DNA from: Planctomycetota bacterium
GTDB taxonomy: Bacteria; Planctomycetota; J058
Direction: 5' to 3'
Assembly (NCBI GenBank): GCA_023954375.1
Contig: JAMLIC010000005.1
Coordinates: forward strand, 1 to 64,000
DNA: 64,000 nt
Part shown: one piece after another, positions 50,576 to 59,364 of the stretch
Layout: each line of letters starts with the position of its first letter
Position numbering within the stretch: the first letter of the stretch is position 1
Notes under the pieces: generated by a model
What the model was told of the DNA's origin: nothing
Databases searched by the model: none
The model's input: the letters and a program-made list of their open reading frames with translations, nothing else
Translations under genes and position numbers: made by a program

Positions 50576-51822
50576 CCCCGCCCGCCGCGTCCCTCGAGCG
50601 CCCGCCCGTCCGGGCCAGGGTCGAAGTCCGGCACGTCGTGATCGCCGGCGGCGGCCTGGTCGGCTGCACGCTCGCCGTGGCGCTCGGCCGCCTCGGCGTG
50701 CCCGTGACCGTGCTCGAGCGCCACGCGAGCACGCCCGAGCTCCTGCGGGGGGAGTCGATCCTGCCGGCCGGCGTCGAGGTGTGGCGGCAGCTCGGCCTGC
50801 TCGACGCGCTCGAGCCGCACCTCGTCGCCACCGAGGGCGTCGAGCTGCGCCACCCGGCGTTCCCCGCCCCGCTCGCGCTCCTGCACGAGCGCGTGCCGGG
50901 CGGCGAGGCCCTGCGGGGCCGCTGCGGCTGGCGCCGGCCGCTCTACGAGGCGCTCCGCGCGGCGTGCAGGGCCACGCCCGGCGTCGACCTGCGCGAGGGC
51001 GCCGAGGTCGTCGCGGCCGCGCGCGGCGACGACCGCCGCGTCGTCGTGCGCACGAAGGACGGCGAGGCGCTGCGGGCCGGCGTGCTCGTCGTCGCCGACG
51101 GGCAGGGCTCGCGCGTGCGCGGGCTGCTCGGCCTCGTGCCGCTCGACGACCGCGTGACGTCCTACGTCCAGGGGCTCGTCGTGCGCGCGCCGTCCTACGC
51201 GCGGCGGCGGGTGGTCGTCGGCGCGCACCCGCTCGGCGCGGCGTTCGTGTTCCCCTTCCCCGGCGGGCAGGCGCGGGTGACGTTCGAGCACCACCCCGAG
51301 CGCCGCGCCGAGGTGGCCGAGCGGCGGCCGCTGGACCTCCTGCGCGAGGCCTTGCCGGACGTGTGGCTGGAGCTGGGCGGCGAGGCGATCGAACCGGTCA
51401 CGCCGCTCCAGGTCCAGCCCGGTCGGAGCGTCAGCGTGTCGACGCTCGTCGAGGACGGCGTCGTCCTCGCCGGCGACGCGGCGGGCTGCCTCGACCCGTT
51501 CACGGGGCACGGGATGGCGCTCGGGCTCCTCGATGTCGCCACCCTCGTGCCGCTGCTCGCGGCCGGCGACCCTTCTTCCGTGACCCTGCGCGCGCACGAG
51601 CGCGCGCGCCTGGCGCGGCTGGCCGCGCGGCGCGAGGGGACCGAGGCCCTGTGCGCCGCATTCCTCGACGGCGGGCCGCTGGCCACGGCGCTCGCCGCGC
51701 GCCTCGGCGCGCGCTGGGCCGACCCGCGCGTCCTGCCCGCGGTGTGCGCGCAGGCGGCGGGGCTCGACCTCCCCGGCACGTCCACGCTCGCCGAGCGGCT
51801 GTTCGCGCTGGGCGTGCTATGA
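50572..51822 (+). CDS. FAD-dependent monooxygenase (UbiH/group A-like)
   Basis: A 416-residue flavoprotein monooxygenase: HVVIAGGGLVGCTLAVALGRLGVPVTVLERH, LLRGESILPAGVEVWRQLGLLDAL, VLVVADGQGSRVRGLLG (DG motif), and GVVLAGDAAGCLDPFTGHGMALGLLD (GD motif). It is the second enzyme of this class in the cluster, and not a close duplicate of the one at 41506. The substrate may be an aromatic, polyene or lipid. ATG 50572 overlaps the GH1 stop and has AAGGAGG 7 bases upstream, the best ribosome binding site in the operon. Confidence 0.85.
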   Translation: MTPPAASLERPPVRARVEVRHVVIAGGGLVGCTLAVALGRLGVPVTVLERHASTPELLRGESILPAGVEVWRQLGLLDALEPHLVATEGVELRHPAFPAPLALLHERVPGGEALRGRCGWRRPLYEALRAACRATPGVDLREGAEVVAAARGDDRRVVVRTKDGEALRAGVLVVADGQGSRVRGLLGLVPLDDRVTSYVQGLVVRAPSYARRRVVVGAHPLGAAFVFPFPGGQARVTFEHHPERRAEVAERRPLDLLREALPDVWLELGGEAIEPVTPLQVQPGRSVSVSTLVEDGVVLAGDAAGCLDPFTGHGMALGLLDVATLVPLLAAGDPSSVTLRAHERARLARLAARREGTEALCAAFLDGGPLATALAARLGARWADPRVLPAVCAQAAGLDLPGTSTLAERLFALGVL

Positions 51823-51829
51823 CGGAGGT

Positions 51830-52444
51830 ATGCGCGCCGTGATGCTGGAGGTCCCGCTCGCCCTGCTCGAGGAGCGCCGCCGCCTCGGCCTCGACCGCTG
51901 GGACGAGATGTGGAAGGGGGAGCTGCACATGCTCCCGCCGCCACACGGTGACCACGGCCGGCTCCTCGTCGGCCTGGGCGCCTTCTTCCGCCTGCACTGG
52001 GAGGCGCTGGGGCTCGGGCGCACGTACCTGGAGACCGGCGTGAAGCGGCCGGGCACCCGCGAGGACCCGGCGCTGAGCCGCCCTACGGACTACCGGGTCC
52101 CCGACCTCAGCTTCCTCCTCCCCGAGCGGTACGGCCGGTTCGTGGACGGGTGGATCGTCGGTGGCCCGGACGCGGTGCTCGAGGTCGTCTCGCCGGGAGA
52201 CGAGAGCCGCGAGAAGCTCCCCTTCTACGCGGACCTGGACGTCCGCGAGGTGATCTTCCTCGACCGACTCACGCGCACGGTGGAGGTCCTGCGCGCCAGC
52301 CAGGCGGGCTGGGCGCAGGTGCGCGCCGGCGCGGATGGCTGGGTGCGCAGCGACGTGCTCAGGACCGAGTGGCGCACCGAAGGGTCGACGCTGCGTGTTC
52401 GCCGCTGGGACGAGCCGACGCGCGAGATGCCGATCGAGGTGTAG
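51830..52444 (+). CDS. Uma2-family (DUF820) PD-(D/E)XK nuclease-like protein
   Basis: A 204-residue Uma2/DUF820 protein. The nuclease-fold motif is present: TDYRVPDLSFLLPER (Asp), AVLEVVSPGDESREKLPFYADLDVREVIFLD (Glu, Lys). These proteins are abundant in cyanobacteria and planctomycetes and have no settled role. ATG 51830 lies only one base from GGAGG; GTG 51839 or ATG 51842 (MLEVPLALLEERRRLG) is better spaced and looks like the usual family start. It ends 4 bases from the convergent kinase gene. Probably unrelated to the biosynthetic genes before it. Confidence 0.8.
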   Translation: MRAVMLEVPLALLEERRRLGLDRWDEMWKGELHMLPPPHGDHGRLLVGLGAFFRLHWEALGLGRTYLETGVKRPGTREDPALSRPTDYRVPDLSFLLPERYGRFVDGWIVGGPDAVLEVVSPGDESREKLPFYADLDVREVIFLDRLTRTVEVLRASQAGWAQVRAGADGWVRSDVLRTEWRTEGSTLRVRRWDEPTREMPIEV

Positions 52445-52448
52445 CCCC

Positions 52449-53909
52449 TCAGGGCAGGATAAGCAGGATGACCTCGCGCGCGGGCGCCGTCGGCCAGGCG
52501 TAGCGGCCGAGCGCGCCTTCGACGGCGCGCGCGCCGGGCGGCGCGGCCTCTCCGTCGGCCAGCGGCAGGGGCCGACGACCGTCGCCCTCGGCGCGCACGT
52601 GCGCGCCGTCGCGGGTCAGGGCGAGCACGCGGTGGGCGAAGCGGTGGAGGGCTCGCGGCGCGTCGGGGCGGGCCGGGTCGACGAGCACGACCTGCCCGTC
52701 GGCCGTGCCGGCGACGACGCGCCCGTCGTCGAGCGGGAGGAGGACGGCGACCGGGGCCTCGAGCGCCACGCGGACCTCGCGGCCGTCGTGCTGGAGCAGG
52801 AGCGCGGCCGGGCCGTCGGGGCCGGCCGCGATGGCGCGAACGACCGGCGAGGCGCCGCCTGGAGCATCGTTCGCCGGGACCGCCTCCGGGGCCCCGGCGT
52901 CGTCCTCACCCGGGGACGCCGGGCTGGCGGTCGAGACGACCGCCGGCGCCGCTGACGCTTCCGGGGCGGCGACCGACGCGGCCGCGTCGCGCGGCCCGCT
53001 CGGCGCGGCGTCCTGCGCCGGGTTCCGCCCGAGCAGCAGCGCCGCGCCGCCGACGGCCGTTAGGAGCGCGAGCGCGGCCACGACCCGCCCGGCGACCGGC
53101 CGCGCATGGGGCGGAGCAGGCGCGACGACGACCGCCTCGTCGAGCGCGCGCCGGAGCGCGTCCGCGTCGGGGAAGCGCCGCGCCGGGTCGGGCGCCAGCG
53201 CCACGAGGAGCGCGCGCTGGAGCGGGCGGGGGACCTTCCGCGCCTCGAGCAACAGCAGGTCGGGCCGCCCCGGCAGGGGCGAGCGGCCGGTGAGGAGGAA
53301 GTAGAGCGTGGCGCCGGCGCCGTAGACGTCGATCGCCACGCCCGAGCGCGCCGCGGCGTCGTCGCCCGTGACCCACTGCTCGGGCGCCGCGAACGCGGGC
53401 GTGCCGCCCGTGCTGACCGTGCCGTCGCGGGCGCGGCTGAGGCCGAAGTCGCCGAGGCGCGCCTCGCCGTCGGCGCCGAGGAGCACGTTGCTCGGCTTGA
53501 CGTCGCGATGGCAGAGGCCCTCGGCGTGCAGGAGCGCCAGCCCCTCGAGCACCTCGCGCGTGACGCGCGCGGCGGTCGCCGCGTCGAGCGGGCCCTCCGC
53601 GCGCACGCGGTCGGCGAGCGTCCCGCCGGGCTGGTAGGCGAGCGCGACGAAGCCGCCGCCGTCGGGCAGGTCGCCGGCGGCGATCCCCTCGGCGAGGTGC
53701 GCCGAGCCGCTCCGCTGCCGGGCGGCCTCGATCCGGCGGTAGGCCTCGAGCTCCGCCTCGAAGCGGGCGCGTGAGGCCGCCGGATAGCGCTTGAGCGCCA
53801 CGCGCTTGCCCAGGCCGTCGGTGCTCTCGGCCAGGAACACCTGCCCCTCGCCGCCCTCGCCCAGCGGCTCGAGGAGCCGGTAGCCCGCCACCACCTCGCC
53901 CGGGGTCAC
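52449..53909 (-). CDS. Ser/Thr protein kinase coupled to a sigma factor
   Basis: A 486-residue membrane kinase. Kinase domain about 10-255: GEGGEGQVFLAE, RVALKRYPA, CHRDVKPSNVLL (about 134), LGDFGLSRA, GTPAFAAPEQW. A membrane helix at about 270-292, an Ala/Pro-rich linker, and a C-terminal 120 residues with propeller-like strands (PVAVLLPLDDGRVVAGTADGQVVLVDP). GTG 53909 overlaps the sigma gene stop (GTGA). Sigma-plus-kinase gene pairs are common in Planctomycetes and suggest that sigma activity is controlled by phosphorylation. Confidence 0.9.
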   Translation of the reverse strand: MTPGEVVAGYRLLEPLGEGGEGQVFLAESTDGLGKRVALKRYPAASRARFEAELEAYRRIEAARQRSGSAHLAEGIAAGDLPDGGGFVALAYQPGGTLADRVRAEGPLDAATAARVTREVLEGLALLHAEGLCHRDVKPSNVLLGADGEARLGDFGLSRARDGTVSTGGTPAFAAPEQWVTGDDAAARSGVAIDVYGAGATLYFLLTGRSPLPGRPDLLLLEARKVPRPLQRALLVALAPDPARRFPDADALRRALDEAVVVAPAPPHARPVAGRVVAALALLTAVGGAALLLGRNPAQDAAPSGPRDAAASVAAPEASAAPAVVSTASPASPGEDDAGAPEAVPANDAPGGASPVVRAIAAGPDGPAALLLQHDGREVRVALEAPVAVLLPLDDGRVVAGTADGQVVLVDPARPDAPRALHRFAHRVLALTRDGAHVRAEGDGRRPLPLADGEAAPPGARAVEGALGRYAWPTAPAREVILLILP

Positions 53910-54691
53910 GCGCGCAGGACCGCCTCGAGGCCGCCCAGCAGGTCGACCTCGCCCTGCGCCGCGCCGCCCCGCCCGCCGGCGGCGCGCAGGCGGCGCACGA
54001 AGCCCGCGGCGGCCTCGCGCGCGGCCGCGTCGGGCTCGTCCGTGAGCGCGCGCGAGCCGCGCCGCGGCGCGCGCAGGCAGGCGCGCGCCAGGTCGGCGGC
54101 GCGCGCGATCTGCGCCGGGGGAGCGCCCGGCGGGAGGAGCGCCGTCATGACGTGCTCGAGCAGCGCCGACCGCGCCTCCTGCAGGCGGCGCTTCACCTGG
54201 TCGACCGAGAGCCCCTCGCGGCGGGCGAGCGCCTGGTTCGACAGGCCGTCCACGAGCACGCCCGAGAGCAGGTAGACGAGCTCGAGGTCGGGCGGCGAGG
54301 CCTGGGCGCAGCGGTCGTGGAGCGCCTGCGCGGCGCGGACGAGCAGCGCCTCGAGGTCGATCGCGTCCGCCTCCTCTTCGCTGGGGTCGGCGGCGAGGGC
54401 GTCGGGGTCCACGCCGGCGCCGGGGCGTCGCCGGCGCAGGTGGTCGCGCACGCGGTTGCCGATCGCCGCCACGAGGAAGCTGCGGAAGCGCCCGGCGTCG
54501 GCGCGGTAGGCGGGGACGATCCGCTCGCGCATGGCCAGGAGGACCTCCTGCAGCAGGTCCTCACGCTCCGCCTCGGGGAGGTCAGGGAAGCGGCGGCGCA
54601 GGTGGCGGCGCACCGGGTCCTCGTAGGCGGCGATGAGCGCCCAGTCGGGTTGGCCTTCGCGGATCGCGCTGCGGGTGGTGAGCCAGGTCAT
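53906..54691 (-). CDS. Sigma-70 family RNA polymerase sigma factor (ECF-like)
   Basis: A 261-residue sigma factor. Region 2: WALIAAYEDPVRRHLRRRFPDLPEAEREDLLQEVLLAMRERIV and RFRSFLVAAIGNRVRDHLRRRRP. Region 4: LSNQALARREGLSVDQVKRRLQEARSALLEHV. A C-terminal extension of about 65 residues is Arg/Ala-rich. No anti-sigma gene is adjacent; the kinase gene overlaps its stop instead. ATG 54691 (MTWLTTRSAIREGQPDW) is the natural start; the much longer open frame upstream is antisense to the exported TPR gene. A CGTAAG element lies 34 bases upstream on its strand. Confidence 0.85.
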   Translation of the reverse strand: MTWLTTRSAIREGQPDWALIAAYEDPVRRHLRRRFPDLPEAEREDLLQEVLLAMRERIVPAYRADAGRFRSFLVAAIGNRVRDHLRRRRPGAGVDPDALAADPSEEEADAIDLEALLVRAAQALHDRCAQASPPDLELVYLLSGVLVDGLSNQALARREGLSVDQVKRRLQEARSALLEHVMTALLPPGAPPAQIARAADLARACLRAPRRGSRALTDEPDAAAREAAAGFVRRLRAAGGRGGAAQGEVDLLGGLEAVLRA

Positions 54692-54802
54692 CGGCCGCCA
54701 GTGGACTTCCCGGCAAGAGCTTACGAAAATTCTCGCCCGCGTCGCGCCCGAGACCCGGCGGGCGCGTAACGGGGCCAGCCGACCGAGGCGGAGGGAGCCG
54801 AG
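54692..54802. promoter_or_regulatory. Divergent promoter region with CGTAACGGG motif
   Basis: Between the sigma gene (minus) and the exported TPR gene (plus). ACCCGGC (54753-54759) and CGTAACGGG (54765-54773) lie ahead of the plus gene, the latter exactly 38 bases before its ATG as at 34098. On the minus strand an AT-rich TTTTCGTAAGCTC precedes the sigma gene. Both could be read by ECF-type sigma factors. Confidence 0.5.
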
Positions 54803-57196
54803 ATGAGCGGGACGAAGGTGGCGGGCCGGCTGGCCCTGCTGGTGATCGTGGGGGCGACGGGGGCGCGGGCGCAGCAGGCCGGCGTGCTCGAGCGCCTCGA
54901 GGGGGAGACGGCGGCCCTGCGCCACGAGGTGCGCGGGCTGGCCGAGCAGATGAAGGCGCTCGGGGCGCGGCTGGACGCGCTCGCCGGCGCTCCGGCGCCG
55001 GCCGGGCCGCCGCAGCGGCCGGCGGCCGGGCCCGCCGTCAGGGGCACGGCGACGCCGGAGGAGCTCGCGGCGCAGCTGCACGCGGCCGCGAAGGACGACG
55101 GCCTGGGGGCCCTCGTCGGCCTCCTCATCGATCCGGGGCAGCCGCGGCGGGGGCCCCCCTCCCGGCGCGAGGTCCTCGACGCGCTGGCCGCCTACGAGCC
55201 CCGGTCGGGCGCGCTCCTCCTGCCGCGCGCGGAGTGGGAGGCCCTCACGGGCAGCGCGGCCGCGCCCATGCGGGGCGAGCTGGACGCGGTCCTGGAGGCG
55301 CTGGCGCCGGTGCTGCAAGGGAGCCGGCTCCTCGGCGTCGAGGCGCTCGCGCCGGCGACGACCGGCCAGGCGACGCCGTCGCGGCGGCTCGGCCTGGTGC
55401 TCCAGGGCGCCGGTGAGGCGGTGGAGCTGGTCGACGCCAAGCTGGGCACCCCGGCCGCGCCGCTGCGACCCTACGTGCGCGGGTCGGGCGCCTACAAGGT
55501 GACGATCCAGTCGATCCGGGCGCGCGGCGTGGACCGGCCGATCTACGCGCCGGCGGACGTCGAGGCGATCCTGGGAGCGGCGGAGCCGGGCGACCGGCTC
55601 GTCGTCGTCCTGCACGACCGCGGCGACGGCCGAGACGGGGAGGTCGAGCTGGTCGTGCCCCCCGGGTTCTCCGCCCCGGCGCTGCGGCCGCTTGCGCTCA
55701 CGATCGCGCCCCGGGCGGGGGAGCCGTGGCGGCTCGAGCTCACGGCCCTGCGCCTGGAGGGCCGCTGGCTGGCCGTCTCGGCCAGGAGCGAGTGGTTCGC
55801 CGCCAACGCCCGGCGCGCCCTGAAGGAGCTCGAGCCGCTCCTCGGCGACCTCGAGAAGCAGTCGCCGCGCGAGCGGACGCAGGAGGCGGCGCGCCAGCTC
55901 CAGCTCCGGGGCGTGGTCGCCGAGGCGAAGGGCGACCTGCTCCTGAGCCTGCCCGGCTACCTGCTCCGCCTCCACCGCCCGCTCGCGGCCGAGCCGACGC
56001 TCCCCGGGCTCCCGGCGCTGCCGACGGCGAGCGAGGCGCACCGGCGGCCGTCGCTGGCCGAGCGCCTGCGCGGCGGCGCCGACCCAGCGGCGCGGGCCCG
56101 CCTGTGCGACGAGGCCATCGCCGCGGACGACGATGTGGGGCTGGCGCACCTGGAGCGCGGGCGCGCGCGGTGGCTCCTCGCCCGGCGCCGCGTTCTCGAG
56201 GACGACGGGGCCCACCTCGCGGACCTGCTCACCCCGGCCGTGGAGGACCTCGTCCGCGCCGAGCGCGCCCTCGCGGGCCGTGAGCAGGCGCGGGCGCGGT
56301 TCGTGCTCGCCGGGCTGTACCGGGCCATGGAGCAGGCGGGGACCGCCTCCAGCGTGCTGAGACGAGACCAGCCCCTGGGGGTGGCCATCGACGCGCTGGC
56401 CTCCGGGAGGGTCCTCGTCACCTTCGAGGAGGCCGCCCAGGGTCCGCTCGCCGACCTGGCGCTGCCCTGGCGCGTGCGCGCGGCGTTGCTCCAGGGGAAG
56501 TACGGCGAGGCGCAGCTCGAGGCGCGCCGCCTGATCGCGCTCGCGGAGCAGGCCGGCGACCCGGTGACCTTCGCCGAGGCCCAGGGGCTCCTCGGCGAGG
56601 CGTGCTGGCGCGCCGGCCGGCGGGCCGAGGCGCTCGCGGCGGTCGACGAGGCTTTGCGCCACGACCCGACCGAGCCGCGCGCCCGCGCGCTCCGCGCCGC
56701 GCTGCGCGTCGAGCGCCCGACGCCCGAGGCGCTCGACGGGCTCGAGCCGGAGCTCGCCCTCGCCCGGCGCCTCGAGCCGGGCGAGCCGCTGGCCGACCAC
56801 GTCCGTGCCTCGCTGCGGCTCGCCGCGGGTGACCTGGCCGGCGCCCGCCGCGCTGCCGACGAGGGGGCGACGATGCGAGGCCGGATCGAGCCGCAGCTCC
56901 ACCTGGTCGGAGTGACGGCGGCCCTGGCGGAGGGCGACGCCGCGGGCGCGGCCGAGCGGCTCCGGCGGTGCGATCCGCAGCCGCATCCCGTGTTCTACCT
57001 CCTGCGGGGCCGACTGCTGCTCCTGGGCGCGCTCCCGGACACCATCACCGAGCCGCTCCGTCAGGCGGAGCGGGACCTCCGAGTGGCGCTCGACCGCCGC
57101 GAACTCCTCACCCCGGAGCAGGTGCGCGCGGCCGAGGAGGGGCTTACCGAGGTGGAGCGGCGCCGCAAGGCAGATGCGAGCCGCCGCCGGGATTGA
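54803..57196 (+). CDS. Exported coiled-coil/TPR protein
   Basis: A 797-residue protein with a signal peptide (GRLALLVIVGATGARA, cleavage near QQ). Then a short coiled coil (LERLEGETAALRHEVRGLAEQMKALGARLDAL), a Pro/Ala linker, and a mixed region with a PDZ-like stretch at about 215-290 (YKVTIQSIRARGVDRPIY, LGAAEPGDRLVVVLHDRG, VELVVPPGF). The C-terminal 400 or so residues are TPR-like helices (ALLQGKYGEAQLEARRLIALAEQAGDPV, AQGLLGEACWRAGRRAEALAAVDEALRHDP). ATG 54803 has GGAGGGAG upstream. Divergent from the sigma/kinase pair, of which it may be a target. No family assigned. Confidence 0.7.
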   Translation: MSGTKVAGRLALLVIVGATGARAQQAGVLERLEGETAALRHEVRGLAEQMKALGARLDALAGAPAPAGPPQRPAAGPAVRGTATPEELAAQLHAAAKDDGLGALVGLLIDPGQPRRGPPSRREVLDALAAYEPRSGALLLPRAEWEALTGSAAAPMRGELDAVLEALAPVLQGSRLLGVEALAPATTGQATPSRRLGLVLQGAGEAVELVDAKLGTPAAPLRPYVRGSGAYKVTIQSIRARGVDRPIYAPADVEAILGAAEPGDRLVVVLHDRGDGRDGEVELVVPPGFSAPALRPLALTIAPRAGEPWRLELTALRLEGRWLAVSARSEWFAANARRALKELEPLLGDLEKQSPRERTQEAARQLQLRGVVAEAKGDLLLSLPGYLLRLHRPLAAEPTLPGLPALPTASEAHRRPSLAERLRGGADPAARARLCDEAIAADDDVGLAHLERGRARWLLARRRVLEDDGAHLADLLTPAVEDLVRAERALAGREQARARFVLAGLYRAMEQAGTASSVLRRDQPLGVAIDALASGRVLVTFEEAAQGPLADLALPWRVRAALLQGKYGEAQLEARRLIALAEQAGDPVTFAEAQGLLGEACWRAGRRAEALAAVDEALRHDPTEPRARALRAALRVERPTPEALDGLEPELALARRLEPGEPLADHVRASLRLAAGDLAGARRAADEGATMRGRIEPQLHLVGVTAALAEGDAAGAAERLRRCDPQPHPVFYLLRGRLLLLGALPDTITEPLRQAERDLRVALDRRELLTPEQVRAAEEGLTEVERRRKADASRRRD

Positions 57197-57222
57197 CGCG
57201 ACGCGTCAGTGTCTGTTAGGGT
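57193..57222 (+). promoter_or_regulatory. Candidate promoter of the acyl-CoA dehydrogenase gene
   Basis: TTGACG (57193-57198), 18-base spacer, TAGGGT (57217-57222); an overlapping TACGAT (57222-57227) may be an alternative -10. The leader to the ATG at 57340 would be about 110 bases, with no obvious structure. Confidence 0.4.
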
Positions 57223-57339
57223 ACGATCGATCTGGAGGACGCCCGAGCGAGCGATGGGGACGGCCCATCGGGCCGCTCGTGCAGGAGCGGTCCTGCGCGA
57301 GGGGCCGCCCCTCGCGAGCGCATCACCGTCGAGGACCCC

Positions 57340-59301
57340 ATGCCCCTGCCCCCCAGCTCCAACTACCTGACCGACAACGAGGACCTCCTCTGGCACCTGA
57401 AGCACACGGTCGCCTGGGAGGAGATCGTCCGGCTCGTCGAGCGCGACTTCACGCTGCCCGACGGGCCGGGGTCGGTCGAGGCGGCCCGCGAGCAGTACAT
57501 GGCGATCATGGAGGAGGTCGGCCGCTTCGTCGCCAACGAGGTGGCCCCGCACGCGGACGCCATGGACGCGCACGGGACGCGCCTCGAGGACGGCGAGGTC
57601 GTGATGGCCCCGGCGTCGGTGGCCGCGTTCGAGCTGCTCAAGGACATGGGCCTGCACGGCCTGTGCATCCCGCGCGAGCTGGGCGGCATGAACTGCCCGC
57701 TCGTCCTCTACTTCGCGCTGGGCGAGGTGATCGCGCGCGCCGACTGCGGGACGATGACCCACTTCGGCTTCTTCGGCGGGATCGCGCAGTCGCTCCTGGC
57801 CTACGCCGCGAGGGAGGGGTCGCTCACGCTGCAGGACGGCGTGATCGTCGAGACGCGCTTCCGCGAGGTGATCGAGGAGATCACGCGCGGCGAGTCGTGG
57901 GGCGCCATGGTGCTCACCGAGCCGGGCGCCGGCTCGGACCTCGGCGCGATCCGCGCGCGCGCCGTGAAGGGCCCGGACGGCAAGTGGCGCCTGAGCGGCG
58001 AGAAGATCTTCATCACCTCGGGCCAGGGCCAGTGGCAGATCGTGCTCGCGCGCACGAGCGACCCGAAGGAGGGCGAGAGCGGCCTGGCCGGGCTGTCGCT
58101 CTTCCTCGTCCCGCGCGTGCTCGAGCGCGACGGGCAGAAGGTCGACAACGTCAAGGTCACGAAGGTCGAGGAGAAGCTCGGTCACAGCTCGTCGCCCACG
58201 GTCAGCCTCCTCTACGAGGACAGCGAGGCGGAGCTGATCGGCCAGCTCGGGCAGGGCTTCGAGCTCATGCTGATCCTGATGAACAACGCCCGCGTGGCGG
58301 TCGGCTTCGAGGCGCTGGGCGTGTGCGAGGCCGCCCACCGCATGGCGACCGAGTACGCCGCGCAGCGCGTGACCATGGGCAAGGCGATCAAGGACCACGA
58401 GCTGATCGCGGACATGCTCCAGGACATGGACACGACGATCCGCGGGATCCGCGCCCTGTGCTTCGAGGCGGTCAACGCGACGGAGCTGGCGCACCGGCTC
58501 GACGCCCGGCTGCGCCTCGACCCGCCGGCCGACCCGGCGGCGAAGGAGGAGCTCGAGCGGCGGCTCTCGCGGGCCAAGCGCTACGCGCGCGACCTGACGC
58601 CGCTCCTCAAGTACCTCGCCAGCGAGAAGGCGGTCGAGCTGGCCCGCATGAACATGCAGATCCACGGCGGCATGGGCTACATCCACGAGACCGGCGCCGA
58701 CCGCCTCCTGCGCGACGCGCTCGTCCTGCCCGTCTACGAGGGCACGAGCCAGATCCAGGCGCTCATGGCCCTCAAGGACCGCCTGGGCGCCACGATCAAG
58801 GACCCGGCGAAGTTCGTGCGCAAGGCCACGGCCGCGCGCGCGGCGGCGACCTTCTCGCGCGGCCTCGACCGCGCCGTCCACCAGGCCGAGGTCAAGCTCT
58901 ACCAGTCGATCGAGGCCGTCGTGGCGCGGATCCTCGGCACGAAGGTGAAGAGCGAGTGGCAGACGCTCACGCAGGGCGGGCTGTCGGAGAAGCTGGAGTA
59001 TCTGACGAGCAAGTTCCTCCGCTCGTGGGACGCGAAGCAGGACTTCGCCCACGGCCTCGTCCACGCCGAGCGGATCACGCGCATGCTCTGCGACGTGCGC
59101 GTGGCGAAGATCCTCCTGCGCCAGGGCAAGGAGCACCCCGAGCGCCTGGTCCACGCGCGCCGCTGGATCACCCGCATGCTCCCGCGCGTCACGGCGCTGG
59201 CGCTCGAGGTCCAGTCGACCGACCTCGACGACCTGCTCGGGCGCGCGGAGGCGGAGGACGCCGAGCGGCAGGCGGAGGCGGCGACCGCGGCGCACGCGTA
59301 G
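57340..59301 (+). CDS. Acyl-CoA dehydrogenase, long form
   Basis: A 653-residue acyl-CoA dehydrogenase. Core motifs: MVLTEPGAGSDLGAI, WRLSGEKIFITSGQGQW, ARVAVGFEALGVCEAAH, NMQIHGGMGYIHETGADRLLRDALVLPVYEGTSQIQ, the last with the likely catalytic Glu of YEGT. About 150 extra residues beyond the core form a C-terminal helical domain (AATFSRGLDRAVHQAEVKLYQSIEAVV, WITRMLPRVTALALEVQ), as in the long ACAD forms of fatty-acid oxidation. It is monocistronic, with a candidate promoter upstream and a hairpin downstream. Chain-length preference cannot be read from the sequence. Confidence 0.9.
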   Translation: MPLPPSSNYLTDNEDLLWHLKHTVAWEEIVRLVERDFTLPDGPGSVEAAREQYMAIMEEVGRFVANEVAPHADAMDAHGTRLEDGEVVMAPASVAAFELLKDMGLHGLCIPRELGGMNCPLVLYFALGEVIARADCGTMTHFGFFGGIAQSLLAYAAREGSLTLQDGVIVETRFREVIEEITRGESWGAMVLTEPGAGSDLGAIRARAVKGPDGKWRLSGEKIFITSGQGQWQIVLARTSDPKEGESGLAGLSLFLVPRVLERDGQKVDNVKVTKVEEKLGHSSSPTVSLLYEDSEAELIGQLGQGFELMLILMNNARVAVGFEALGVCEAAHRMATEYAAQRVTMGKAIKDHELIADMLQDMDTTIRGIRALCFEAVNATELAHRLDARLRLDPPADPAAKEELERRLSRAKRYARDLTPLLKYLASEKAVELARMNMQIHGGMGYIHETGADRLLRDALVLPVYEGTSQIQALMALKDRLGATIKDPAKFVRKATAARAAATFSRGLDRAVHQAEVKLYQSIEAVVARILGTKVKSEWQTLTQGGLSEKLEYLTSKFLRSWDAKQDFAHGLVHAERITRMLCDVRVAKILLRQGKEHPERLVHARRWITRMLPRVTALALEVQSTDLDDLLGRAEAEDAERQAEAATAAHA

Positions 59302-59337
59302 GCGGCGTCAGGCCCACGCGGCGTCGAGCACGGACGC

Positions 59338-59362
59338 GGAGGAGGAGCGCCGCTCCTCCTCC
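59338..59362. terminator. Perfect hairpin between convergent genes
   Basis: GGAGGAGGAGCG (59338-59349) / CGCTCCTCCTCC (59351-59362): a 12-bp perfect inverted repeat with one central base. It lies between the acyl-CoA dehydrogenase and the convergent nucleotidyltransferase gene, right at the stop codon of the latter. No T tract. Confidence 0.6.
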
Positions 59363-59364
59363 AC

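Noticed and set aside
51830..52444. Uma2-like nuclease as evidence of a mobile element or defence island
   Set aside because: Uma2 genes are common as isolated genes in such genomes, and no transposase, integrase or terminal repeat is nearby.
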